A stretch of 33,706 bases of DNA from an uncultured Bacilli bacterium (GCA_934098445.1 CAKOOW010000009.1:1-33706), one strand, 5' to 3'. Counted from the first letter of the stretch, positions 24,007 through 32,543 are shown. Notes: a model not told the origin generated them from the letters alone. Program-made: numbers and translations.

Positions 24007-24839
24007 TGAAGTTAGCAGGCGTAGTTGTTTGGTATAATCCAACTGAAGATGATAAAAAGAATATTGATTCGTATTTAGAAGATTTGGATATTCTATATAT
24101 AATGGATAACAGCGAAAAAAAAACAAGCATTGAAAAGAATAAAAAAATAAAATACGTATTTAATAATGAAAATCAAGGAATATCTAAGCCTCTAAATGAA
24201 GCTGCTAAAATGGCTTTAAAAGAAGGATATTGCTGGTTACTCACTATGGATCAGGATAGTAAAATGAATAAAGATATATTTAATGAGTTTGCAAATGTTT
24301 TAAAAGTAACTGATACTACCAATGTTGGCATTATATCTCCATGGCATGATACTAAAATCAAAGAAGAAAAACCGATTGAAAGATATACCAATCCATTGGA
24401 AGTTATGACATCTGGCAATTTTGTTAATTTAAATATTTTAAATAAGCTTGGCTATTTTGATGAAAAATTGTTTATTGATGGCGTAGATATAGAATATGGA
24501 TTAAGGCTTAATAAAAATGGCTATAAAATTGTTCAAATGAATAATGTGAGTATGAAGCATAATTTGGGAAATATTGAGTATCATAAATTTTTAGGAAAAG
24601 AGTTTATGTGTACGAACCATAATTATTTACGACAGTATTATATGGCAAGAAATTATAGATATATACGTGATAAATATATTGGAATGTATCCAGAATATTG
24701 TAAAAAATTAGTCAAAATAAAAGGCTTGTTATTTAAAATATTTATGTATGAAAATGATAAGTGCCGGAAATATAAGTATATTTTTAAAGGTATAAAGGAT
24801 TATAAGAAAAATATTTATGGAAAGTTAGTAGAGGTTTAA
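24003..24839 (+). CDS. GT2-family glycosyltransferase (rhamnosyl/galactofuranosyl-type)
   Basis: The protein has 278 residues, overlapping the permease stop by 4 bases. A second ATG directly follows at 24006. GT-A features are VVVWYNPTEDD, IMDNSEKK and the donor-binding LTMDQDSKM. The acceptor-side IDGVDIEYGLRLNKNGYKI, then SMKHNLG, resembles enzymes annotated as rhamnosyltransferases in O-antigen and rhamnan clusters. With glf in the same locus, a galactofuranosyl donor is an alternative. The enzyme is predicted to be cytosolic or peripheral. It would extend the polymer before ABC export. Confidence 0.88.
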   Translation: MMKLAGVVVWYNPTEDDKKNIDSYLEDLDILYIMDNSEKKTSIEKNKKIKYVFNNENQGISKPLNEAAKMALKEGYCWLLTMDQDSKMNKDIFNEFANVLKVTDTTNVGIISPWHDTKIKEEKPIERYTNPLEVMTSGNFVNLNILNKLGYFDEKLFIDGVDIEYGLRLNKNGYKIVQMNNVSMKHNLGNIEYHKFLGKEFMCTNHNYLRQYYMARNYRYIRDKYIGMYPEYCKKLVKIKGLLFKIFMYENDKCRKYKYIFKGIKDYKKNIYGKLVEV

Positions 24840-24840
24840 T

Positions 24841-27003
24841 ATGAAAAAAGAGAGAATAAAATATTTGATAAATAAATCAGTTGATACAATAAAAGAGGAG
24901 GGACTAAAGTCATTTGTTTCTAAGACAAATAATTTTATATCCCTTAGGAGACATAAGACAAAATTTTCTTCTTTTAAAGATATTTTGATTATTAATGGTT
25001 GTACTTTACCTCATCCTGAAAGATATAGAGTTGATCATCAAATTGAACAATTGGAGGCATACGGATTATCTACTAATAAAGTTTATTATGAAAATTTGAC
25101 TGTTGATATGCTTAAATATTATAGAGCTTTTATCTTTTTTAGGTGTCCTATTACTCCCACAGTAGATGAGTTTATTGATAAGGCTCACTATTATAATAAA
25201 AAAGTATTCTTCGATATAGATGATTTAGTTATAAATAAAAAATATACTGATACTATTCCATTTGTAAAGTCAATGAATTCGGAAGAAAAGGCTGTATATG
25301 ATGATGGTGTAACTAGAATGGAAGCAACTTTAAAAAAATGCGATTATGTTATTACTACCACAGAAGCACTAGCTAATGAATTAGAAAAATATGGTAAAGA
25401 AGTATTTATAAATAGAAATGTTGCTTCTGAAAAAATGGCGGAATTATCTATTAAAGCCATAAATAAAGTTCAAAAAGATACTAATAGAATTGTTCTTGGC
25501 TATTTGAGCGGAAGCATTACTCATAATCCTGATTTCGAACTTATAAAAAACGCTGTTTTAAAAATAATGCAAGAGCATGAAAATGTTTATTTGCGGATTG
25601 TAGGCTTGTTAGATATTCCCGATGAGTTTATGAATGTTAAAGATAGAGTTATAACCTCAGAATTTACTAACTGGCAAAACCTACCGGAAATTATTAGAGG
25701 AATAGATATAAATTTGGCCCCAATAACTAATTCGATTTTTAATGCGGCTAAGTCAGAAAATAAGTGGACAGAGGCTTCTTTGTGTAAGGTCTTAACGTTG
25801 GCTTCTAATTTTGGTGCTTTTAAAACGTCAATCATTGATGGTGAGACTGGTATTTTGTGTGATGACAATGAGTGGTATGAAAAGTTGGAGTATGCTATTA
25901 ATAATATGGAAAAAATGCAGAAGATAGCAGATAATGCCTATAGATTTGTAATTAAACATAAAATAACTACTTATACTGGTCTTGGTTTGAAAGAATTTAT
26001 TGAGTCTAAGTTAGTTAGAAATTTCGGCTTCGTTTTGCCTTCAACAAATATTAGTGGAGGCGTAAATGTTATTATAAAACATTGTAACATTTTGCGAAAT
26101 AATGGCTATGACGTAACTATAATTTCTATGGCAGACAAAAATGATAATATTGTCGGCCGCGATGGCGAAGTTCCTGTTATCAGTACGATAAAATCTGACT
26201 TTTTTGGCCGTTTTGACACTTTGGTTGCTTCACTATGGGCTACTTTGTTTTGGGTAAAAGATTATCCTCAAGTTTTACATAAAAAATATTTAGTCCAAAA
26301 TTTTGAGACTGACTTTGGTAAAATAGGTCAAGGAATGCGTAAAGCTGCTAATTCAACGTATAATTCTTTACCTGATATAGAATATTTGACTATTTCTAAA
26401 TGGTGTGAAAATTGGTTAAAAAATGACTTCCATAAAGAATGCAAATATGCTCCAAATGGCATTAATGACTGGCAATTTGAATTTAAGAAAAGAAAATTTT
26501 CTGGTAAAATCAAAATTTTAGTTGAGGGTAATAGTGATGATTATTATAAAAATGTTGATGAAAGTTTTAAAATAGTAGAAAAGCTTGATAAAGAAAAATA
26601 TGAAATACATTTCTTGTCATATCAGGGTAAACCTAAGGAATTGTATTATGTTGATGAATTTTATCATCGAGTACCATATGATGAAGTTGGTAAAATTTAT
26701 GCTAGTGCAGATATATTAATTAAATCTAGTATACTTGAAAGTTTTTCTTATCCTCCATTAGAAATGATGGCAACTGGTGGTTTATGTCTAGTAGTACCAA
26801 ATGATGGTAATGTTGAATATCTTAAAGACAAGTATAATTGTTTATTTTACGAACAAGGCAATATTTCAGATGCTTTACAAAAGCTAGAACTTTTATCAAC
26901 CGATAAAGAATTGCAAAAAGAATTGGTAACTAATGGTATTAAAACAGTTAAAGAAAGATATTGGAAAAATATAGAGAAAGATATTTTAAATTTATATTTG
27001 TAG
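24841..27003 (+). CDS. Tandem two-domain GT-B glycosyltransferase (GT4/WsaF-like)
   Basis: The 720 residues are about twice the size of a single GT-B enzyme. The first unit (about 45-390) contains RYRVDHQIEQLEAYG, FDIDDLV and the donor-side NKWTEASLCKVLTLASNFGAF. The second unit (about 400-720) starts FVLPSTNISGGVNVIIKH, as in WsaF-type rhamnosyltransferases, and has an E-x7-E-like ESFSYPPLEMMATGG near 645-660. Two active sites could add two residues or alternate linkages, like the double enzymes of rhamnan synthesis. It starts directly after the GT2 stop (1-base gap). Cytosolic; donor sugars are unknown. Confidence 0.87.
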   Translation: MKKERIKYLINKSVDTIKEEGLKSFVSKTNNFISLRRHKTKFSSFKDILIINGCTLPHPERYRVDHQIEQLEAYGLSTNKVYYENLTVDMLKYYRAFIFFRCPITPTVDEFIDKAHYYNKKVFFDIDDLVINKKYTDTIPFVKSMNSEEKAVYDDGVTRMEATLKKCDYVITTTEALANELEKYGKEVFINRNVASEKMAELSIKAINKVQKDTNRIVLGYLSGSITHNPDFELIKNAVLKIMQEHENVYLRIVGLLDIPDEFMNVKDRVITSEFTNWQNLPEIIRGIDINLAPITNSIFNAAKSENKWTEASLCKVLTLASNFGAFKTSIIDGETGILCDDNEWYEKLEYAINNMEKMQKIADNAYRFVIKHKITTYTGLGLKEFIESKLVRNFGFVLPSTNISGGVNVIIKHCNILRNNGYDVTIISMADKNDNIVGRDGEVPVISTIKSDFFGRFDTLVASLWATLFWVKDYPQVLHKKYLVQNFETDFGKIGQGMRKAANSTYNSLPDIEYLTISKWCENWLKNDFHKECKYAPNGINDWQFEFKKRKFSGKIKILVEGNSDDYYKNVDESFKIVEKLDKEKYEIHFLSYQGKPKELYYVDEFYHRVPYDEVGKIYASADILIKSSILESFSYPPLEMMATGGLCLVVPNDGNVEYLKDKYNCLFYEQGNISDALQKLELLSTDKELQKELVTNGIKTVKERYWKNIEKDILNLYL

Positions 27004-27011
27004 AGGGCATT

Positions 27012-28421
27012 ATGTTTAGTAAAGTAAGAGAAGAAAATTTATATTTAGCAATAATGTTTATATTTGGGTTGCTGCTTGTCTTTTTAATTCCACCATTTAA
27101 TTCTCCGGATGAAGATTCTCATTTTAAAAAAGCTTATTTGGTTTCTAATGGCATTTTTTATCCGGAAGTACGTGATGGTTCAGCTGGAAATGAGATGTCA
27201 ATTAGTTTAGCTGATACGATTGATGCTTATAAATCTTTTGGAATGGATTACAATAAAAAATATAATTATCATCGGTTCCTTATGGATATGCAGACATTAA
27301 AAATTTCTGACGAAAAGAAATTTTATGAATATTCAACGGCAAAAGTAAATCCTGTTATGTATATTGTACCGGCATGTGGAATTATTATTTCTAATTTATT
27401 TTCCAAAGTTCTAGGAATAAATTCAACAATAACTGGTATGTTATATGGTGCGAGGCTAATGAGTTTGCTTATATATTCAATTGTAATATACTTGGCTATT
27501 AAGATGAGTCCAAAATTCAAGAAATCTCTGCTATTAATGTCTTTGTTACCTATGACTATGTTTTTAATATCTTGTGTAACATATGATTCACTATTAATAG
27601 CCGCTACATTTTTATTAGTTGGCTTGGTTTTAAATTTGCGTTATTCAGAATCAAAACTTGAAACTAAGCATTTAATTATGATTGGATGTATAGCTTTTGT
27701 GTATATTAATTTAAAGTATATTTATATATTTAATTTGTTATTGCTTTTATTAATACCTTTCAAAAAAGTTACTAGTAATAAAAATATTTTAAAAAAATCT
27801 ATAATGGTTGTATTGTTTGTAATGTTCGCTTTCATATTGACTAATTATAATATTTTGACTTTAAAAGGAATTGTTGGCTCTAGTTTGCCGGGAGAGCAAG
27901 TTAAATATGTTTTAAAAAATCCTACTAATTATGTTAAAACGTATTTTAGTACCTTATTAAATAATAGATTTTTCTATATAACAACAACTATTGGAGTTTT
28001 TGGCTTACTGGATACTTATATGCCAACTATTCTATATCTAATATATTTCATTATTGCAATTATTATATTGCTTACTGACTGCAATGAAAAAGTAAAAGAA
28101 AAATCATCTACTATTACTTCAAAATATAAAATTTTAATTATTTTAATGAGCTTTGGCATGATAAGTCTTTCATTTTTAGCAATGTATGTTAATTGGACTT
28201 CAATAATGGAAGGATATGGCGTTGGTGCTACCTCTATAACTGGTGTACAAGGAAGGTATTTTATTCCTGCTATTATACCTTTGATAATTGTTTTTGCAAA
28301 TAATTTTAAATGGGATTTTTTAGAAAAACTAAAGAAAATTATAAGTGATAATTACGGATACGTATTTGTATTTTATTCGTTGGTTATGATTTCTATGATT
28401 ATTCTAAGATTTTGGATGTGA
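27012..28421 (+). CDS. DUF2142 family membrane protein (GT-C-like glycosyltransferase)
   Basis: The protein has 469 residues. I chose the ATG at 27012 (AGAGGGC upstream) because the open frame extending back to 26961 runs in another frame of the preceding gene. The first membrane segment is followed by an outside loop PPFNSPDEDSHFKKAYL; the Asp-Glu-Asp there sits where GT-C enzymes carry their catalytic acid, and this is the DUF2142 signature. About ten to eleven more hydrophobic segments follow. GT-C enzymes use polyprenyl-phosphate sugars on the outer face. The next three genes could supply such a donor, so it is the likely transferase of a side-chain decoration step. Confidence 0.82.
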   Translation: MFSKVREENLYLAIMFIFGLLLVFLIPPFNSPDEDSHFKKAYLVSNGIFYPEVRDGSAGNEMSISLADTIDAYKSFGMDYNKKYNYHRFLMDMQTLKISDEKKFYEYSTAKVNPVMYIVPACGIIISNLFSKVLGINSTITGMLYGARLMSLLIYSIVIYLAIKMSPKFKKSLLLMSLLPMTMFLISCVTYDSLLIAATFLLVGLVLNLRYSESKLETKHLIMIGCIAFVYINLKYIYIFNLLLLLLIPFKKVTSNKNILKKSIMVVLFVMFAFILTNYNILTLKGIVGSSLPGEQVKYVLKNPTNYVKTYFSTLLNNRFFYITTTIGVFGLLDTYMPTILYLIYFIIAIIILLTDCNEKVKEKSSTITSKYKILIILMSFGMISLSFLAMYVNWTSIMEGYGVGATSITGVQGRYFIPAIIPLIIVFANNFKWDFLEKLKKIISDNYGYVFVFYSLVMISMIILRFWM

Positions 28422-28427
28422 GGTTTT

Positions 28428-29156
28428 ATGAAAAAAGAAAAAATTTTAATTGTGATTCCAGCTTATAACGAAGAAGAAAATATAAAAAAAGTTTATGAAG
28501 GAATAATTAAATATAATAAAACAAATAAGACAAATTATGATGTTATTGTTATAAATGATGGTTCTAGAGATAGTACAGAGGAAATATTATGTAAAAATAA
28601 TATTCCTCATATAAAACTAATTCATAATTTGGGAATAGGTGGAGCTGTTCAAACTGGTTATAAATATGCCTTGGAAAAGGGCTATGATATAGCAATTCAA
28701 TTTGATGGTGATGGTCAGCATGATATTAGTTATGTGAAAGATATAATTAAGCCAATACTATTAAACAAAGCTGACATGGTAATTGGCTCGAGATTTATTG
28801 ATGACAGTACCAGTGATTTTAAATCTTCTTTTGCAAGAAGAGTTGGAATAAATGTTATTTCTTCAGTTATTAAGTTAAAGACTGGGGTTAAAATATTTGA
28901 TACCACTAGTGGTTTTAGAGCAATTAATAGGACTGTTTTAGAAATATTCAGCAATGATTATCCTAGAGAATATCCAGAGCCTATTTCTACTGTTAACATT
29001 TTATGTAATGGTTTAAATGTTAGCGAAGTTGGGGTAAGTATGAATGAAAGAATCGGTGGAGTTTCATCTATAAAGTCTTGGAAAACCGCTTATTACATGA
29101 TTAATGTTGTGCTATCAATATTATTGATGAAGGGAAAGAAAACAAATGGCAAATAA
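28428..29156 (+). CDS. GT2 polyprenyl-phosphate glycosyltransferase (DPM1/GtrB/GacI-like)
   Basis: The protein has 242 residues. The dolichol-phosphate mannose synthase-type GT-A domain is clear: VIPAYNEEENI, VINDGSRDST, the conserved HNLGIGGAVQTGY, and the catalytic FDGDGQHD (92-99). Members add one sugar to undecaprenyl or dolichyl phosphate at the inner face. It lacks the two C-terminal membrane helices of GtrB, having one weak hydrophobic patch (YYMINVVLSILLM). It overlaps the DUF2304 gene by 11 bases. In streptococci GacI (GT2) works with the DUF2304 protein GacJ, so that pairing supports the role. Confidence 0.9.
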   Translation: MKKEKILIVIPAYNEEENIKKVYEGIIKYNKTNKTNYDVIVINDGSRDSTEEILCKNNIPHIKLIHNLGIGGAVQTGYKYALEKGYDIAIQFDGDGQHDISYVKDIIKPILLNKADMVIGSRFIDDSTSDFKSSFARRVGINVISSVIKLKTGVKIFDTTSGFRAINRTVLEIFSNDYPREYPEPISTVNILCNGLNVSEVGVSMNERIGGVSSIKSWKTAYYMINVVLSILLMKGKKTNGK

Positions 29157-29502
29157 TTTACGAATTTTATTAATTATATTCTCTATATCGTTTTTCTGTA
29201 TAGTTTTAAGGTTGATTTCTAAAAAGAAGATTCAAATAAATAATTCACTATTTTGGCTATTTTCAGCTGTGTTAATATTTTTAGTTGCATTATTTCCAAA
29301 TTTTATTAGCTTTTTTACTAAATTGATAGGATTTGAAACAACTTCTAACTTTGTTATTGGCATTATATTGACTTTACTTTTATTAGATACTCTACTTTTA
29401 ACTATATATTTGGCAGAACAAAACAAAAAAATTGTTTTGCTGATTCAAGAAGTATCAATGTTAAAACAAAATGTTGGTGATAAGGAGGGCAAACATGATT
29501 AA
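29146..29502 (+). CDS. DUF2304 family membrane protein (GacJ-like)
   Basis: The protein has 118 residues. Three hydrophobic segments (about 6-22, 34-52 and 67-88) are followed by a short coiled coil (EQNKKIVLLIQEVSMLKQN), which is the DUF2304 layout. The streptococcal member GacJ binds the GT2 enzyme GacI and raises its activity. The gene overlaps the GT2 gene on one side and the small flippase-like gene on the other (its stop is 8 bases past that ATG), so the three are translationally coupled. Confidence 0.85.
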   Translation: MANNLRILLIIFSISFFCIVLRLISKKKIQINNSLFWLFSAVLIFLVALFPNFISFFTKLIGFETTSNFVIGIILTLLLLDTLLLTIYLAEQNKKIVLLIQEVSMLKQNVGDKEGKHD

Positions 29503-29848
29503 GTATGCTTTAACTGGCATTTATATTCTATGTACTACTCTTGGTATATATTTTATGAAACTGGGCGGCAATTCTTTTCAGATTGGTTTAAATGGAAGTT
29601 TTAGTTTTAAAATGGGTTATATAACTTTATTAGGATTTATATTTTATATAGTTAGCTTTTTATTATGGCAACGTTTACTTGTGACTTTTGATTTGTCATA
29701 TATCGTTCCAATTACGACTGGAATTTCGCAATTAATTATTTTGTTGATTGGAATTTTGGCTTTTAAAGAAAAAATAAACGCCACGGGAATAATTGGTGCT
29801 CTACTAATTATAGTCGGAGTCGTTTTATTGGCTTTAGGAAAGAGATAA
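29495..29848 (+). CDS. Small EamA/SMR-type membrane protein (candidate lipid-sugar flippase)
   Basis: The protein has 117 residues. A strong AAGGAGG (29482-29488) 6 nt before the ATG at 29495 decides the start. Four hydrophobic segments fit the SMR/EamA single-repeat fold, as in the ArnE/ArnF type that flips undecaprenyl-phosphate sugars (closing GIIGALLIIVGVVLLALG). Those proteins act as dimers. Placed after the polyprenyl-phosphate GT2 and DUF2304, it most likely flips the lipid-linked sugar outside for the DUF2142 protein. A drug-efflux SMR is less likely in this context. Confidence 0.82.
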   Translation: MIKYALTGIYILCTTLGIYFMKLGGNSFQIGLNGSFSFKMGYITLLGFIFYIVSFLLWQRLLVTFDLSYIVPITTGISQLIILLIGILAFKEKINATGIIGALLIIVGVVLLALGKR

Positions 29849-29858
29849 GGATGTTATT

Positions 29859-30896
29859 ATGAAAAATATTAAATTAAGTATTATAGTACCTTGCTACAAG
29901 GTAGAGGCTTATTTGCCTAGATGTTTGGATTCACTTGTTAACCAAACTTTAAAAGATATAGAGATTATATCTATTAATGATGGTTCTCCTGATAACTGTT
30001 TAAATATTTTAAAGGATTACCAGAAAAAATATGGCGATAAAATAGTAATTATTGACAAGAAAAACGAAGGGGTTTGGCGTGGTCGTAAGGATGGCATTAA
30101 GAAAGCTCAAGGTGAATATATAGGCTTTGTTGACAGCGACGATTATGTGGCATTAGATTTTGCAGAGAAACTTTATAATGCTGCTAAGAAGAATAAAGCC
30201 GATATTTCTGTTTGCGGATTTGACCGTATTGATTTAGAGACTGGCAAATTATACTCAAGAGAAATGACAAAGCCAAAACATGAAAGTTTTATTATTAAAG
30301 AAAATCCTGGACTTCTTTTAGAATTAAACGGTGCTCCTTGGAACAAGATATATAAAGCTGAGTTATTGAAAAATATGAAAGAGTTGAAAAATATTCCAAG
30401 GGTATTAGATGATATGATGTTTTTGCAATTAATATATTTAAATGCTAATAAAGTTACTTTTATACCAGATAGTTTGGTCTTCTATATGGTAAGAAAAGAT
30501 TCTATTATAAATACAGTAAAAAAAGAATTAATACCTTCTACGTATGCTGCGATGAAGGAAATTAGGGGTATTTATAGTGAAGAAAAGCCTGAAATGCTTG
30601 ACTATGTTGATGCTAATGCTTTTTTACATTTAGGTATATCTTTTATGTATAGATTATCTGCTGATAAAAATTTAGATTTTAATGAAGCATTAAAGGAAAA
30701 TACAGCATTTTTAGATGAAAATTTTCCTAATTGGCGTAATAATAAATATATTAGTAAAAAGTATATAAAGGAAAATAATGGCTCTAATAAAAAGCTGTAC
30801 ATTGTGAAAAAATTTTATGACTTGCATATGTTTAAATTATTTTTGAAAGTTTATACTTTTATGATAAATAATATAGGTATTGATATTAAATGGTAA
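29859..30896 (+). CDS. GT2-family glycosyltransferase (capsule/EPS type)
   Basis: The protein has 345 residues. The GT-A domain begins LSIIVPCYKVEAYLPRCLDS, with SINDGSPDN, the NEGVWRGRKDGIKKAQGEYI loop and the DSDD nucleotide-sugar motif at 92-95. Residues about 200-345 are a helical extension that usually binds the acceptor or partners. It is probably a sugar transferase of the same glycan. AGGATG precedes the start, and AAGGAGA at its 3' end serves glf. Donor sugar is unknown; Galf is possible because glf follows directly. Confidence 0.9.
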   Translation: MKNIKLSIIVPCYKVEAYLPRCLDSLVNQTLKDIEIISINDGSPDNCLNILKDYQKKYGDKIVIIDKKNEGVWRGRKDGIKKAQGEYIGFVDSDDYVALDFAEKLYNAAKKNKADISVCGFDRIDLETGKLYSREMTKPKHESFIIKENPGLLLELNGAPWNKIYKAELLKNMKELKNIPRVLDDMMFLQLIYLNANKVTFIPDSLVFYMVRKDSIINTVKKELIPSTYAAMKEIRGIYSEEKPEMLDYVDANAFLHLGISFMYRLSADKNLDFNEALKENTAFLDENFPNWRNNKYISKKYIKENNGSNKKLYIVKKFYDLHMFKLFLKVYTFMINNIGIDIKW

Positions 30897-30906
30897 GGAG
30901 AAATTT

Positions 30907-32022
30907 ATGAGTAAAAAATATGACTATTTGATTGTCGGCTCTGGCCTTTATGGCGCTACTTGTGCTTATGAGCTATCCAAAGTTGGAAAAAAGGTATTAG
31001 TTCTTGAAAAGAGATCACACATTGGTGGAAATATTTATTGTAGAAATATAAAAGGTATAAATGTTCACGAATATGGAGCTCATATATTTCATACATCAGA
31101 TTTAAAAATTTGGAACTATGTTAATGAATTGGCTGAATTTAATAATTATATAAATTCCCCAATAGCAAACTATAATGGAGAACTTTATAATTTGCCTTTT
31201 AATATGAATACTTTTACAAAGCTTTGGAGTAATGTTATTACTCCTAAAGATGCAATGGCTAAAATTGAGTCAGAAAAAAAGGAATCAGGAATAGTAGAAC
31301 CACAAAATTTAGAGGAACAAGCTATAAGTTTAGTTGGCAAAACTATTTATGATAAATTAATTAAAGGTTATACTCAAAAACAATGGGGGAAAGCATGTAG
31401 GGAGTTACCAGCATTTATTATAAAAAGATTGCCTGTTAGATTTACTTTTGATAATAATTATTTTAATGATAGATATCAAGGAATACCAATAGGAGGTTAT
31501 AATCAAATAATTGAAAAAATGCTTAATGGTATTGAAGTCAAACTTAATTGCGATTTTTTAGATAATAAGAGTGAATTTTGTGATATGGCTGATACTGTAA
31601 TTTATACAGGAATGATTGATGAATTTTTTGAATATCAGTTTGGCAATCTTGAGTATAGGTCGTTAAAATTTGAAACAACCGTTTTAGACGATTGCGATAA
31701 TTATCAAGGAAACGCAGTTGTAAACTATACAGATGATAAAACACCATATACAAGAATCATTGAACATAAACATTTTGAATTTAATAAATGTCCTGGTACT
31801 GTTATAACTAAGGAATATCCTATAAATTGGACTAAAGGCATGGAAGCTTATTATCCGGTAAACGATGAAAAAAATAATGCTTTATTTGAAAAATATAAAA
31901 AGTATGCTGAAAAGAATGCTAAGAATGTTATATTCGGCGGTCGATTAGGAAACTATAAATATTATGATATGGATAAAACTATTTCAGAAGCTTTAAAGTT
32001 AGTAAGTGAATTGATAGATTAA
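30907..32022 (+). CDS. glf: UDP-galactopyranose mutase
   Basis: The protein has 371 residues, the usual Glf length. The FAD enzyme converts UDP-galactopyranose to UDP-galactofuranose. FAD-binding is seen in DYLIVGSGLYGATCAYEL and VLEKRSHIGGNIY; the family sequences EYGAHIFHT and GYTQKQWG are present, as is the closing FGGRLGNYKYYDMD. The ATG at 30907 has AAGGAGA upstream (30895-30901), and the open frame back to 30880 lies inside the preceding gene. Its presence is the best clue to the product: a galactofuranose-containing surface polymer. It is the last gene of the locus, and no terminator was seen before the next promoter. Confidence 0.96.
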   Translation: MSKKYDYLIVGSGLYGATCAYELSKVGKKVLVLEKRSHIGGNIYCRNIKGINVHEYGAHIFHTSDLKIWNYVNELAEFNNYINSPIANYNGELYNLPFNMNTFTKLWSNVITPKDAMAKIESEKKESGIVEPQNLEEQAISLVGKTIYDKLIKGYTQKQWGKACRELPAFIIKRLPVRFTFDNNYFNDRYQGIPIGGYNQIIEKMLNGIEVKLNCDFLDNKSEFCDMADTVIYTGMIDEFFEYQFGNLEYRSLKFETTVLDDCDNYQGNAVVNYTDDKTPYTRIIEHKHFEFNKCPGTVITKEYPINWTKGMEAYYPVNDEKNNALFEKYKKYAEKNAKNVIFGGRLGNYKYYDMDKTISEALKLVSELID

Positions 32023-32039
32023 GATAATTATGTTATACT
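32011..32039 (+). promoter_or_regulatory. Promoter of the broken pilin-like gene
   Basis: TTGATA at 32011-32016 and TATACT at 32034-32039 are 17 bp apart, with an extended TG at 32031-32032. It overlaps the glf stop codon and is among the best sigma-A matches in the window, although the gene behind it is frameshifted. Confidence 0.7.
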
Positions 32040-32064
32040 GTTGTTACTATTGGATAGTGATAGT

Positions 32065-32414
32065 ATGCGAAAGAAGAATGGATATACATTCATAGATATA
32101 TTAATTATTATAGTGGGGTTAGGTTTAGCGACTTTATTTACAGTTCCAAAGATTAGTCATGCTTTTGAAAGTGATAAAGATGAACTATATAGTGAGACTT
32201 TAGAACTTTATTTAAAGCAAGCTACTAAGTATGGGGATACGATTAAAGAAGAAATAAAGAATAGTGATTCTTATGTAGTTTAGTTGATAAAGGCTATGTT
32301 GGAAGTATTAATGGTGAGGTTACGGACATTAGAGATGGTAGTTCTATGCTAAACTTAAAAATCCATCTAATCTATAATGATAATAGTGATTCAGTGTATG
32401 CTGAACTTGTATAG
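32065..32414 (+). pseudogene. Type IV pilin-like protein, frameshifted
   Basis: The first frame gives 72 residues starting MRKKNGYTFIDILIIIVGLG, a type IV pilin/pseudopilin N-terminus (G-Y-T-F-I-D at the processing site), and stops at TAG 32281-32283 after DSYVV. The -1 frame then reads on without a break from 32280 (LVDKGYVGSINGEVTDIRDG) to a stop at 32412-32414 (VYAELV). The joined product would be about 116 residues, a sensible small pilin. No slippery heptamer is seen at the junction, so I read this as a 1-base loss (or 2-base gain), or a sequencing error. Promoter and terminator are intact. Pilin-like proteins of this type are assembled into pili or DNA-uptake fibres; no partner genes are here. 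Confidence 0.75.
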
Positions 32415-32441
32415 AAGTCTTGTGATGAGGCTTCTTTCTTT
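32413..32441 (+). terminator. Intrinsic terminator after the pilin-like pseudogene
   Basis: AGAAGTCT (32413-32420) pairs with AGGCTTCT (32428-32435) with one G-U, and a T-rich stretch follows. It overlaps the second-frame stop codon. Confidence 0.7.
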
Positions 32442-32451
32442 AAAATAAAGA

Positions 32452-32478
32452 TTCAATAAAATCTAGTGTGAAGTAAAA
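32452..32478 (+). repeat. Left terminal inverted repeat / end motif copy 1
   Basis: Starts TTCAATAAAATCTAGTGTG. Matches the complement of 32988-33014 at 25/27 positions. Confidence 0.8.
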
Positions 32479-32510
32479 GTAACTAAAAATTGATGCTTTA
32501 TTTCAAAAAA

Positions 32511-32534
32511 CAATAAAATGTAGTGTGAAATTAA
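32511..32534 (+). repeat. End motif copy 2 (direct)
   Basis: CAATAAAATGTAGTGTGAA repeats copy 1 with one change in the core, 57 bp downstream. It may be a subterminal transposase-binding site. Confidence 0.7.
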
Positions 32535-32543
32535 GCAGAAAAG

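Noticed and set aside
29471..29494. Earlier start for the EamA/SMR-like protein
   Set aside because: It would precede the strong AAGGAGG at 29482 and add residues that are not part of the first membrane helix.
32272..32290. Programmed -1 frameshift in the pilin-like gene
   Set aside because: No X-XXY-YYZ slippery heptamer or downstream pseudoknot is visible, so a mutation or sequencing error is simpler.
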